Under the pieces are notes generated by a model that did no database searches, was not told the origin of the DNA, and saw only the letters and a list, made by a program, of their open reading frames with translations. The translations under genes were made by a program, and so were the position numbers. Below, piece after piece: positions 1 through 10,300 of a stretch of 64,000 nt of DNA (its first letter is position 1; the number at the start of each line of letters is the position of its first letter). Source of the stretch: Microthyrium microscopicum (taxonomy: Eukaryota; Ascomycota; Dothideomycetes; Microthyriales; Microthyriaceae); contig MU004234.1 in the NCBI GenBank assembly GCA_010405405.1, forward strand, positions 33,756 through 97,755. The letters are read 5' to 3'.

Positions 1-354
1 ATTGAATTCTCCTGTTCACAGCAGAAGCAACAAATAAACAATCGAGGAAGGTAATGATACTCGATAAAAGAAGGCAAAGGAGATGGAAGATAGAGTAGCA
101 CTCGACGATGATGACGCTGCATGCATCCACTTGCTGCCCTGGCCGGAGCTTCCTGCAGCCATCACATCCTCAATTGATTCGTCCTTCCCCCAATCTACAA
201 TCTGCAACTGTCAATCAAGTACTTAATCGCCTCTTTGCCCAGCCGAATCTCCTCATACATTTTCTCCATCACTATACGCAACCTTAGCAACACGCTCCAA
301 TTCGAAACCATACACTAATACACACATACTCGAATCCATCCAACCTCCATCACA
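1..354. other. 5' flank of the first small gene
   Basis: This stretch precedes the ATG at 355. I see no convincing coding frame. The last 100 bases are C/A/T-rich, as is common just upstream of start codons in filamentous fungi. No clear TATA box was found. Confidence 0.4.
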
Positions 355-636
355 ATGGCCCAAGAAAACCTACCACAAACGCCAGCCCCAGTTGTCTCAG
401 TCAGAAAAGGCGTTGTCGAGGACATGCAACCTGCTCCTCGAGAGCCCATGAGCATGCGTGAGTCTAGTCTACCAACTTCTTCACCCGCCATGCTAACCAT
501 CTCAATCGCAGGTCCTCAACCCGCCCAGACTCCAGTCGGCGGTCTACGAGGAGGCGGTGACCGCGGCGGAGCCTGTCCAGGTCGCTTTTGCTTCTGCGTT
601 CCATGTCCCATCCCTTGCGATTTCTGTATCATTTAG
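355..636 (+). CDS. Small protein with cysteine-rich C-terminus, unknown function
   Basis: Two exons, 355-457 and 512-636, are separated by a 54-nt intron (458-511) with donor GTGAGT, branch-like TGCTAAC at 491-497 and acceptor CAG. The spliced protein is about 75 residues. The N-terminal half is rich in Pro, Gln and Met. A Gly/Arg stretch (GGLRGGGDRGG) follows, and the protein ends in a cysteine-rich tail with the pattern CPGRFCFCVPCPIPCDFC followed by II and the stop. There is no signal peptide. Such short tails resemble fungal cysteine-rich proteins that can be lipid-modified or membrane-attached, but this is inference. The intron length is a multiple of three, so retention would insert 18 residues without a stop. 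Function is unknown. Confidence 0.65.
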   Translation: MAQENLPQTPAPVVSVRKGVVEDMQPAPREPMSMRESSLPTSSPAMLTISIAGPQPAQTPVGGLRGGGDRGGACPGRFCFCVPCPIPCDFCII

Positions 637-850
637 AGCAGACGACCAACGAAACGAATATATCCTCCATCACGATCCTAAGAGATGGATATAACGGGCT
701 TATCAAGATGAAGTTTTCGGCGTTGACACGACCATGACGGGTTTGACTCCATCCAGCTTTACCCGCAGATAGGAATAATGAACATATATAATTGATGGTT
801 TTGGGAATGGTGTTCTCGAATTAGTGCCTTGCCACGAAAAATCATTTTTC

Positions 851-2311
851 TTATCTTATCCGTTCAGCGAACCTCATCTCTCCCCTTCCAACATCGAACA
901 CCGCAACCACACCCTTTAAGAATGACCCTCCCAATACGGATCTTACTCCTTTGCCTACATTTGGTGCATTCTGAATCCCGCTCACACATAAATCGCCTGC
1001 GCCTACAATCATCAGGTCCGCCGGATCAAAATGCACAGTCGCATTGCCAAACTTGACGCCCACTTTTGCAGGTTTGGTGTTCTTGCAATCAAAGAGGTAT
1101 TGGCCCGTAAGCCAATCGACGCTCACCGGAGGCGTGAATTGAGCATGAATCGCTCGCGCAATTTCTTTAGGTAGGTAGGATACCGGAGAACCAGAGTCGA
1201 TAATTACCTCCGCGCCCTGAGACATGGGAACGGAGTTTATGCTAAAGCCACTGGTGCTAGTCACGTAGAACAGGTAGTCCGTTATTCCATCGGCATCCGG
1301 TGGTGTTGGTGCGCGTGGGCTTATAGATAAGTGCTGCATCGGCGCCCTCGCAAAGTTCGCTGAAAACTTCACAGCCTTGCTTTGTTCAGGCAGACCACCG
1401 AGTGCCAATACACCAGGTCCTTCCTTTGGCCTATTCACTGCCAGACTAAAGATCGGCTGTATCAATTTCTGGCGATACATGTTCGTGAAGATGGGCGGGT
1501 ATGGAATACTCGTGCCTTTCTTATCTTCTCTCGGGTTTCCTGGTTCTCCTGGATACGCATTCGTGATACTTGGAAATGCCATGCCCATCAACCCAGAAGT
1601 AACTGCGTCACCTTCCCAGGATGCGAGATCTACGAAGCCAAGAGGCTGCTTATCAATCGTGATGTTACCGATCGTCACGGTTTCTGTTGCCATAGCGCCG
1701 GACGCGAAAGATTTATCGACATACGAAGTGTTGAAATGGCGATCCGGGATTGGTTGGTATGTACTGCTTTTGTTGTAGCCATTTGCGAATTTACATTTTT
1801 GCGGGGAGATTGGTTCGCGTCGTTTGTTTACGCATTTTAAAGAGGATGTTATGAACCAGGTGTCAGAGCTGCCGGTATCGAGGAGGGCGGTCAGAGTTTG
1901 AGTGCCGATTATTATGGGGATTGTGAAGATGGTATTTACGTTGCTTAGTTGGACGCCTTTGACTGGTACTTGAGTGCTTGGAAGATCCGCAGTGTTTGCT
2001 TCTAGGAGGAGTAGGTCGAGATATCTTTGGCTCAAAGAAATTCCAGAGTGGCTTGTAAGCTCGAGAGTGTTTGAGGATACTGTATGGATTTAGTCTTCAA
2101 GATTGAGACCGCTGCACATTATACAGGACGTACTGGTATCTAGAGGTACTTTCAAGCTCAATGCTTTGGCTTCACTCAGAGATATATCATATTTTGAGCT
2201 CTGGCTGTCTACTCCGAGTTTGATGAATTGAGTACCTTGAGCCCCTAGACCTAGTAGAAAGAGCAGAACTGCTAGCGTTCCATGCATTATAAAAAGCGGA
2301 TCGCGCTTCAA
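851..2311 (-). CDS. Secreted pepsin-type aspartic protease (family A1)
   Basis: Two exons, 2311-2134 and 2079-851, join across a 54-nt intron (2080-2133; donor GTACGT, branch-like GACTAAAT, acceptor CAG) to give about 468 residues. A hydrophobic signal peptide (LAVLLFLLGLGAQG) lies close to the start; an in-frame Met eight codons in is an alternative start. The two catalytic motifs of A1 proteases are present: DTGSSDTWF (Asp about 127) and IIDSGSPVSYLP (Asp about 354). A flap-type segment (SYVDKSFASG) sits between them. The propeptide is short and the C-terminus lacks an obvious GPI signal. The likely role is extracellular or vacuolar protein breakdown. The intron is inferred because the two frames carry the signal peptide and the catalytic core separately and the junction is in frame. 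Confidence 0.9.
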
Positions 2312-2702
2312 TTTGTTAGATACAATCCTATTCGTATTTCAAAAACAATTGAGGATGTTCCAAATGACTTCCATATGCCATCGTTTTGCTCAGAATCAAG
2401 GAAATCCGTAGAGGATTAACTGTATGGTAGAACTTCTCTCATTGAAGTTGAAAAAAATTATAATGTAAAAATAGATTGCTTCCACTCTATTCATCCATCT
2501 TATCCTATCTTCGCAATCACTTCCATTTTGAACTATTCAGTCCACAGGAACTTCACTCAAGATCTTCGTATTCTTAATTTAATACTCTAACTCAAAATCA
2601 ACCTCCTCCGGCCCATTTCACCGCCAACAGGACTATTCAATGCCAATTTCTTGATCAATTCCATGCCCACTCGCTCCACCAGTCATTTTACTACCATAAC
2701 AT
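2312..2702. other. Intergenic, protease promoter side
   Basis: This stretch lies between the protease start and the 3' end of the HET relic. It is AT-rich around 2440-2480 and I see no gene in it. Confidence 0.4.
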
Positions 2703-4330
2703 TCAGGAAGGAAAACGACTTTTCGGAATGCTTATTGTCCCACTGGTCAGAATCAGGTCAAGGACGTTGCCCATAGATCCCTCTATCTGGGTATGTAGCA
2801 AGACTGTTCCGCAAAGCTCACCAGCTCCATCTACTACGTCAAATCTCGCTAGCTGAGGGTTCAACGAAGGGTACTCGTGTCTCTTGTATGGCAAAGCTGG
2901 CCAATCACTGCCTTTTCGTCGCTCCACTAGACTGTCAGGCGCGAGATGTAGGGCCACAACGAAGGCACAGAAACCTAAAACGTATTCGGATAGATACTTG
3001 AGGGTTATGAACGTGTTTTCATCAGATTGTTCAGTGTTCTTTTGACTGCCAACAATAGCTTCTCCGAATTGACCAGGATGCATTGCCTGCGCAAGAACAG
3101 AGGTACAGTCGTGCCAATCCAGCCGCACCCGCTCCAACTGGCAGAGCCCTCTCGCCTCGTCAACGCTTTCTCTGGTCGCCAGAGCAGGAGACTGTCAATG
3201 TAGCACATTGGAATCCCATATTGCATCTCAGTGTTCATTGCTTGTACAAAAAGTTGGCTGACACCAGCGAAAGCACGCAAAATGTCGGTGGGAAAAGTCC
3301 GGGCTCAGTTCATTTCGTGTATTGCGGAATCAAGGAGCGGTAGTCGGCATACGTGTAGCTGAGTCCTAGACGGGAGGCGGAGGAATTGCCAAAGGTGGCA
3401 TACAGGACGTTACCGTTCCCTTTGGGCGGACCGATCCAATATATACCATGTCCTCGTAGAAGCAGGGGGTTGAGCATTGAAAGTGGACACGACCGTTGAG
3501 AAATACTAGGAGATGGGGAGCAAGAAGCCGTTCTTGGAAACAGGAGATTGTTAGTTGGTAGCGCTGGATATAGAACAAAAAAACTTACGTCCAGGCACAG
3601 GCTATTGTATGTTGAATCTTCGAATTGTTTCTTCCGGGTTTCGCTGTGTTCTAGCTCGACGAAAACTCGTGGACCAAACTGTGCTGAGGACTGTGGGGGT
3701 CGCTGCGAGGGAGTTTGTAGAGCCAGTACTCCATGACTGGCATTGTCGCCATCTGCTGCTACTATTGTGAGGTATGATTTGCCATATACAGCACCCAGTT
3801 TGAGAATCCAATGAAGTTTAGTATCTTCGTCATGCTAGGTGACACTCAGCACATCGAACCATAGATATCGCTATCCAATACCTTCGACGACTACCATAGC
3901 ATCTTCGACAGTTTTGGGGGTTGCGTTGAACGAAAGGTACGAAGGTAGATCTCACGCTCTAGCCCTTTTAAATTCTCAGCTAACCGGGTACCAGATCTGC
4001 ATACATAAGTTGCATACGACACAAGCGCCTCATTTCAACCTCAAAGAAAATTCCTTTGCAAATACACGGCTCTTTGTTGATGTAGCGCGGCCTGCTAATC
4101 TTGAACTCGTCCCTGGTACGCCGAATAAGATGGAAATCTGTGCTTCTCCAGAACTCCATCAGCATTCTACAGCGGATACAGAAGTGACCGCTATGTATGA
4201 TTGCTTCAGCTAGTGGAGTGGTGACGTTCATATCATTGAGGGCGGATGTGATGCTTTTGTAGTCGACTGTGTTGGGATCTAGGCCGTAGAAGCGGTCGGG
4301 TGATGGGCTGATTGATGAGTTGGCGTAGTG
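2703..4330 (-). pseudogene. Degraded HET-domain (heterokaryon incompatibility) gene
   Basis: Pieces of a HET protein can be followed on the minus strand in several frames. From high to low coordinates they are PKTVEDAMVVVEG (near 3910) followed by a TAG at 3871-3873, RYLWFDVLSVT followed by a TAG at 3835-3837, HWILKLGAVYGKSYLTIVAA (near 3770), CFQERLLAPHLLVFLNGRVH (near 3540), LLLWRPEKALTRREG (near 3210) and a tail ending at 2703 with FDVVDGAGELCGTVLL. These match the order of HET-domain landmarks (YLWIDSLCI, SYLTIVAA, QERLLAPR, FPSWSWCGW). Beyond the two stops there are frame changes near 3545 and between 3280 and 3137. A donor-like GTAAGT marks an old intron near 3589. Intact HET proteins act in non-self recognition and cell death; this copy cannot encode one. 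Confidence 0.85.
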
Positions 4331-5178
4331 GGTCGGATCGAAGAGCAGTGGTTGTACCTATTCGGGCAGGCTGCCTTCTAGACTTTTTGGTCATTGTTGA
4401 GTCAAGTCGTATTTTAACGTCTCTTTCCCCGTGCTCCTTACCATGCTGTTATGTGGTAGGTTGTCGTCCCGAATCCACATCCACGAAGGAGGGATGCTAA
4501 GTCCTAAATTGTGGAGTCATAATATATTTTATTTTCTCATCTTCAGATATGTCTGGCAAGGCTGTTATCATGTATATTTGTGCCTTTCAAAAAGGGACAA
4601 CACTTGACAACGCCCGATGCTATTTAAAGCATTCACAAGGCTGACCTCGTAAAAAGTAGACTTTTCGACCAATCACATCGCAGATAACCCAGCCTTGCCC
4701 TATCGAATTGCCACCCTGCTTTGCAAGGAAAATGTTGGTGGCGCAGTTGCATGCGACTCAAATTCGATCCGCTGAAATGGCGTTCGAATGGCGACATGCA
4801 ATGTTTGAGATTCGTCAAGGCTCCTACCTGAGGGCGATCTGACAGGTGGCTGTGGTGAAGAAGCGACAGCAGTACGGAGCCCACTTTCAAAAGTCTGTCC
4901 TGGCGCTAAAAACACTGGTCCAAAATAACGCCCTTGGCGGTAATCTAAAAGCTTCGTCTCACTAACGCTCAGCACGACTCTCACTAATGTTTAGTAGGCA
5001 AGCCACAAGACAATAGTGCGTGCTTCGCTAGCAACAAGGCGCACTAACATAAAATACGCATAGATTTCAGGCTTGGCAAAACGCCTCAGGACAGACTTTT
5101 GAAAGCGGGCTCCGTAAAGCAGCAAAGTCTGCTTTTGGATTCAAAATCTGCATTGAATATTCTGTGAGGCTTGTGAAA
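4331..5178. other. Intergenic, contains an inverted repeat
   Basis: No gene is evident. The most visible structure is a pair of inverted 33-34-bp arms at 4873-4905 and 5082-5115, listed separately. The region includes the presumed promoter and 5' leader of the methionine sulfoxide reductase gene. Confidence 0.4.
4873..5115. repeat. Inverted repeat with 33-34-bp arms
   Basis: The left arm (4873-4905) begins TACGGAGCCCACTTTCAAAA, and its reverse complement matches 5082-5115 except for one substitution and a two-base insertion. The arms are about 176 bp apart. The right arm ends 64 bp before the ATG of the downstream gene. It could be a small MITE-like remnant or a local inverted duplication; no target-site duplication was recognised. 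Confidence 0.8.
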
Positions 5179-5864
5179 ATGGTAATAATCCTTGTGTAGA
5201 TTCGTACATGTAGATCGCTAATCGACCAAGGTCCACGCAGAAGCCTCAACCTTCACCCGAGGTCTATCAAAGAGAGAAGTCTACACTCAGCTGTTGGAGC
5301 AAACTTCTGCGCTTTTCGACAATCGGCGTAACTGGGTCTGGTTCGTCAAGGGAATCCCTCGAGTCACTCATCGTGTCTAATCTCAGCCATAGCAACCTGG
5401 CTAACACAGCATCGATTTTATATCATGCGCTTCATTCACTTCCTGCGCCGTCAAATGCGGTGAACTGGGCTGGATTTTATATCGTGTATCCCACGGACCC
5501 GCAAACGCTCGTGCTGGGTCCTTTCATGGGCCATGTAGCATGCCAGACTATCGCACTGGGTAGAGGTGTCTGTGGAGCTGCCGCAAAAAAAGCAAAGACG
5601 CAACTTGTTGCGGACGTGGATGCATTTCCGGGACATATTGCCTGCGATGGAGCGAGTAAAAGCGAGATCGTCGTACCTATTGTGAAAGATGGGCATGTAA
5701 GAAGAGCACTTCCCAATCAACAGATATGATGCTCACTGTGTTAGGTTGTTGCTATAATCGACATTGACTGTGCCGAACTCAATGGGTTCGATGGACAAGA
5801 CCAGGCTTTCCTCGAACGGTTAGCAAAGACACTTGCAGACTCCTGTGACTTTCCAATGGACTAA
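5179..5864 (+). CDS. Free methionine-(R)-sulfoxide reductase (GAF domain, fRMsr)
   Basis: Four exons give a 180-residue protein: 5179-5181 (ATG only), 5231-5340, 5387-5696 and 5745-5864, with introns of 49, 46 and 48 nt. The start is placed at 5179 because ATG is followed directly by a GTAATA donor, and the acceptor CAAG opens the conserved N-terminus VHAEASTFTRGLSKREVY; no other in-frame ATG precedes it. Splicing at 5341 restores the family motif NWVC. The GAF fold motifs VNWAGFYI, LGPFMGHVACQTI, GRGVCG and HIACD are present. The three cysteines at about 90, 100 and 124 line up with the redox cysteines of the yeast enzyme. The enzyme reduces free L-Met-R-sulfoxide with thioredoxin as partner, an oxidative-stress repair role in the cytosol. 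The length is normal for the family. Confidence 0.92.
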
Positions 5865-6027
5865 GAATCGTGATGCGTAATGGTTGTACATTAGTTATAG
5901 ACATAAAATCCGCAATCCTAGTCTCGAAATGCCGCTCAAATTCAACCGAGTCCATATCAGCGCCGGAATTTTCGTAGATATTCGTACATTTCACCACACC
6001 ACCAGTGCTCTCTCAGATATGCGCAAA

Positions 6028-6921
6028 CTACTTGATTGTTGGCGGCGTCGATCCAGCCACCGCTGGCGGATCGTGATGTGCTGCCGCACCTCCGTACGAA
6101 GTGTCATAACTAAATTGCTCTTCTGGCAAAGCATAGTCAGCTCGCTCGCCATATGCAGCGTTTGGCGCCGTATATTGTTCGAGCGCAATACTGCTTCTCG
6201 AATCCGAGTAGGCGGGAGCATTGTAAGGTCGACCGGGCGCGCCAATGCCGACTGGTTTCTCGCGATTGTCTGGCATTTGGGCGTATTTGCCTCGTGAAGT
6301 CGTCCTCCGCCATACCACTATATCCAGAATCAAAGCTGCGACTGTCGTCACACTGTTATCACGTCAGCATATACATATGCAAAGTCCTAGGGTCTAGCAT
6401 ACGATCCAAGCATCGCAAACGCGAATAGCGCCTTATATATCCGACACACCATAATTCCCACTGGCCCAGTCCAGTTTTCGCGATTGCACACATGGCCTAA
6501 CGTCGCTCGCGTAAAGAACCAGAGATATCCAAATGACGGCACCCAAAGTAAGAATAGAACCAGGTTTCCAATCATATTTATACGCGGTGAAAGACCGATG
6601 CAAGCATATACTAGCATCGATCCGATAAGGAAGAAAAATGTTGACAGCGACGCCGCTAAGAGCTACAACAACACACCATCAGCCTTACGATCCAACTTCG
6701 AAGTATAGGGCACGACTTACGATCCAGAATGTCCTCGGGGGATCAAAATCTTCATGAACGAGATTCCAGATAAAGTAAAACATAACTGCCATAACGACCA
6801 GGCTGGAGAGCGCTTGAGCACAGCGGATGGCGTGGAAGGCGAGACGAGGGTATGGCGTTGGTGCCGTGCGCGCTCGCGCTCTCGCTTGCGGGACCATGTT
6901 AGATATGTTATTGAACGGCAT
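6028..6921 (-). CDS. MARVEL-domain integral membrane protein
   Basis: Three exons (6921-6721, 6662-6403, 6352-6028) with introns 6664/6663-type acceptor at 6663-6720 (58 nt) and 6353-6402 (50 nt) give about 261 residues. Four hydrophobic helices are visible: about residues 30-55 (AQALSSLVVMAVMFYFIW), 68-90 (STFFFLIGSMLVYACI), 93-118 (IGNLVLFLLWVPSFGYLWFF) and 140-165 (VTTVAALILDIVVW). This four-helix layout with a short tryptophan-rich loop (NRENWTG) is that of fungal MARVEL proteins, which associate with membrane apposition and vesicle trafficking. The C-terminal 95 residues are polar and Tyr/Ala/Pro-rich, probably cytosolic. The gene converges on the methionine sulfoxide reductase gene with only 163 bp between stops. 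Confidence 0.88.
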
Positions 6922-7370
6922 GTTGACGATTCGGTATCGCTCTGCGGGGTCTGGAGGAGGGTAAAGGAGTGTGTTGTTTTTCTCAGGCTGTTGAGAGGGA
7001 AGGGGGTGAGCTTCAGCTGAAAGGAGATGAAACCGTCTGTGCTTGGCGATCTCAACTGCGCCTCAGCCTTGTCTCCCACGCCATATACTTCTCGTGATGA
7101 ACGTTGCATTCTAAATACGAGGGCGGGTATAACTTTTAGTGTTATTATTTTAATGAGTTCTAGCAGCCATATCTCTGATCAGGCTTATGCAGTGCTCGTC
7201 AAAGAGCTTACATAAACCCGAATGCGACAAGAAAAGTTACATCAGGCTGAGGCTCAAAAATCTCAATTTGAAAACGTTGGAATATGCGTATTCTGATCCT
7301 TATCAAGCCATTCTACATGAAATCAAAATAAACTCATAGATCTTACAATGCGTATATACAAAAGACCAAA
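6922..7370. other. Intergenic, MARVEL promoter and 3' end of IBTK-like gene
   Basis: I see no gene. The half next to the ATG at 6921 should hold the MARVEL gene promoter. The half next to 7371 is AT-richer and should hold the IBTK-like gene's 3' UTR. Confidence 0.4.
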
Positions 7371-10300
7371 TCATGCCGATCCACGTCCGCGACTTGTCCC
7401 CTTCCCTCTGCTAGCCTCACCATTACCGCCAGTCTCAGCTCTCTCCGCTCGCTTCCCTCTACTGTGCTTCTCCCGATTGCCACCATCAGCATCCGCTTTA
7501 CCGCCCCTCTTCCTACCACCCCGTCCTCCTCTCGCACCACCTCTGCCGCCACGCGACCTCGTCGGCGTGTTCGCTGCCACACTATCTCCTGGTACGTCTT
7601 CCCCTTGCACACGTGCACTCTCTTTATCCCACCATTCCTGAAATGCTTGTTCAGCCTGGATCTCGCTGAGACTACGCTTGTCATATGAGCCAGAGAGCAC
7701 AAGTTTCTCAGCTACTTGTTGGCTCTGAATATCGGAGAGATTGACACTACCAGGCGTGATAGATGGCCGAACCGGCATGGGCGTATGGCGTATGGAGCGT
7801 GGTTGGATGGGAGAGTCTGCTGCTGGCGCCGGCGAAGATGTTGTCTGGTGCGGAGTGGGGCGCTGGTGTGGTGGAGCGCTAGTTGTGCGAGGGAGAGTGG
7901 TGCTAGGGAGAGACATTGGACTAGGTGCTTGCGCCGGTGGGCTGGCGAGGGGGGTTGACTTCTTGGAACTGGGATTAGCGACGGTTTGGCGCATGGTGAG
8001 ATGTGGTGTTGGTGGGCCGGCTGAGGTTATGGGCGACGGAGCGTCCGTGATCTTGCTCTTTGGTTTCGGTACGGCTTGCCAGGGTGATGGGGCCATTGAG
8101 GAGGATGGCCCGGCGATGGGCGAGGATACGTTTTGCATTGCTTGGTGTTGTAGTTTCTTTCGCTCTTTTTGAGACATCTTTGGGATAGAGAGTGAGCCTC
8201 CCGATGTCTTCCGATCGGTTGTGGGTGTTTCTGATAGACCAAGGGATAAGCCTGAGGGCTGGCGAACACTGGCTTGATCGAGAATATCGCGCATGTTGAG
8301 CTTGGATGTTGGCAATGGGGAAAGAGATGGCCATGCAGAGCCATCACCTTTCGTTGGCGTAGCTGTTAATGTGCGTATTGAAGGCGACGTACTGGCGATG
8401 TGAGAATCTACCGAGTTGAGCAACTGGTCAGCTTCAGGTGTCTGACGATTCTTCTGACCACTTCGAGAGGCCACAGTCGTCCAATGCGCTGAGGCGCCCA
8501 TGTAAGGGCTGGATTGCTGATTAGATCTGGAAGGAGTAGGCACCTCAAGTCCAGCATGATCATCTCCGTCCATATCGAAAATGAGATCCGAAGCTGAAGG
8601 CTTCCCACGAAGTACAGGCCTTGTTGTGGGACTGGGTGGGCTTTGTAGGCCATGATGCGAAGACCGTCGTCTTGACCGTGATGCTTGCGCTTGTCCTGCC
8701 ATTTCCGTCTCATGAAAACTGCCTGCTACAAAGGACGAGCCACCTTTGGGTATTGATTCCGTGTACTTGTTGAATAGTACAATGGAATCAATCTTAGCCT
8801 GGCGTTCTTGTTTCAATCGAACCTCAAGTCCAGGATTACGGGACAGCAGTCGATCTTCGAGTATTCCGGAACGACTAACAGTAGAGATTTCCAAGTGAGC
8901 TTTGCGAGCCGTCTCATCTAGTTCGAAGAGAATATCTTCGTCTAATTCGTCAAGTTGACTGCAAGCATTAATATCTTTCTCTTCACAATCATCTCGAAGT
9001 GTAACTCACCCATGCCGCATGACAGCCTCAAAGTTCTTGAAGATATACTTCAAACAAACCATTTTCAGATTCTGAACCTCGCACGGAGCCACCGACATCA
9101 GAATCTGGCAGACATTCCTCGCGGAAACGTGCGGCCCCAGTTCAGTCTGGCATATTCCAGCCAGCGGTTTGATCATTAGCTCATTGGCCAGACCCATAAC
9201 TTCGAGAACATGGTCCACAAAATCATCAACATCACACTCTGCCATGTCTTTAAATAGTTCTTCTCCCATATCGGTATACGCCCACTTGACCACACGGTCA
9301 AAGGCCGAGGTAGTAGCATGCGTCATATCCACCGGGACCAATTCATCTTCATTCTGTCGGTTTGCTATCCACTTACCGCCAGAACGACCTTCAAACAGTG
9401 CCTTGAAGAAAGGGGAGCGTTGGCACATAAGAGCAGCATGAACCTTTCGCTCGCCATCTTCTAGTTGAACAATAGTGTCAATGCCTGGGAGTACAATTGG
9501 ATCCGATGCATTACTTTTGAAGAAGTAGGTGAGAGTGTTATAGGATCCAGGGTGTTCATGCTGATTAGAGTCTGTGTTGCGGGCATATTTCTCAAGCCAC
9601 TCTGCATCTAGCTGAGTAGCGAGTTTGACCAACTCCGCTCTGAGAGGACGGTACCAGCCAGGGTCCTTGGCGCCCAATGGATACATGGTGAAGCCCACAG
9701 ACACATGCATTGCAATGTTAAGAAGACAGTACCATGAGGTATCGTTGAAAGTGATCTTAGTCTTCTCTCCATTATAATCTATGCTGTATAGCTGTGGTGT
9801 ACTTGACTGCTGGAATGCTAAAAGATCCTTCCGCAGAATTGGACTACAAGCTCCAAGCATAAAGGAGTGGACTGGGACAGCAATCTCTGAAGTGCTTGTC
9901 GCCAGAAGCACGTCGGGTCCCAAGAACGAAGATGTATTGAAGTTGTTGCATAGCTGTTTAAACATCGCATCGAACTTTTCAAGGCCTGGTGCTGGTGCAA
10001 ACCAGGCAAATGCGCATATCTCTTTGGCGCTAGGAAAAATGTCATCTTTGAAAAGAGACATCTTGAGTAGCTCGTTATCCAGAGATCTGCCAGGATAACT
10101 CAGTCCCATGCCGGAGACCGGGGTTTCCTGTCGAACAGCAGCGTAAGCACCAGCGCCAGAAGCACGAATGGCTCCGATTGAGGTTAAGCCGGATATGCGG
10201 GAGAACTTGTAGTCTTTTGGCTTGTAGGCTGCAGTGCCTGCGTAGCTTCGTTCCTTTATCTTCGCACGCTTCACTCGGCGCCAGACACTGCCAGCTTCCG

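Noticed and set aside
1382-1840. 152-codon plus-strand frame
   Set aside because: It is antisense to the aspartic protease core and has no recognisable features.
7741-8172. 143-codon plus-strand frame rich in Gly/Trp/Val
   Set aside because: It is antisense to the Ser/Pro-rich C-terminal half of the IBTK-like gene; composition is what the complement of that codon use gives.
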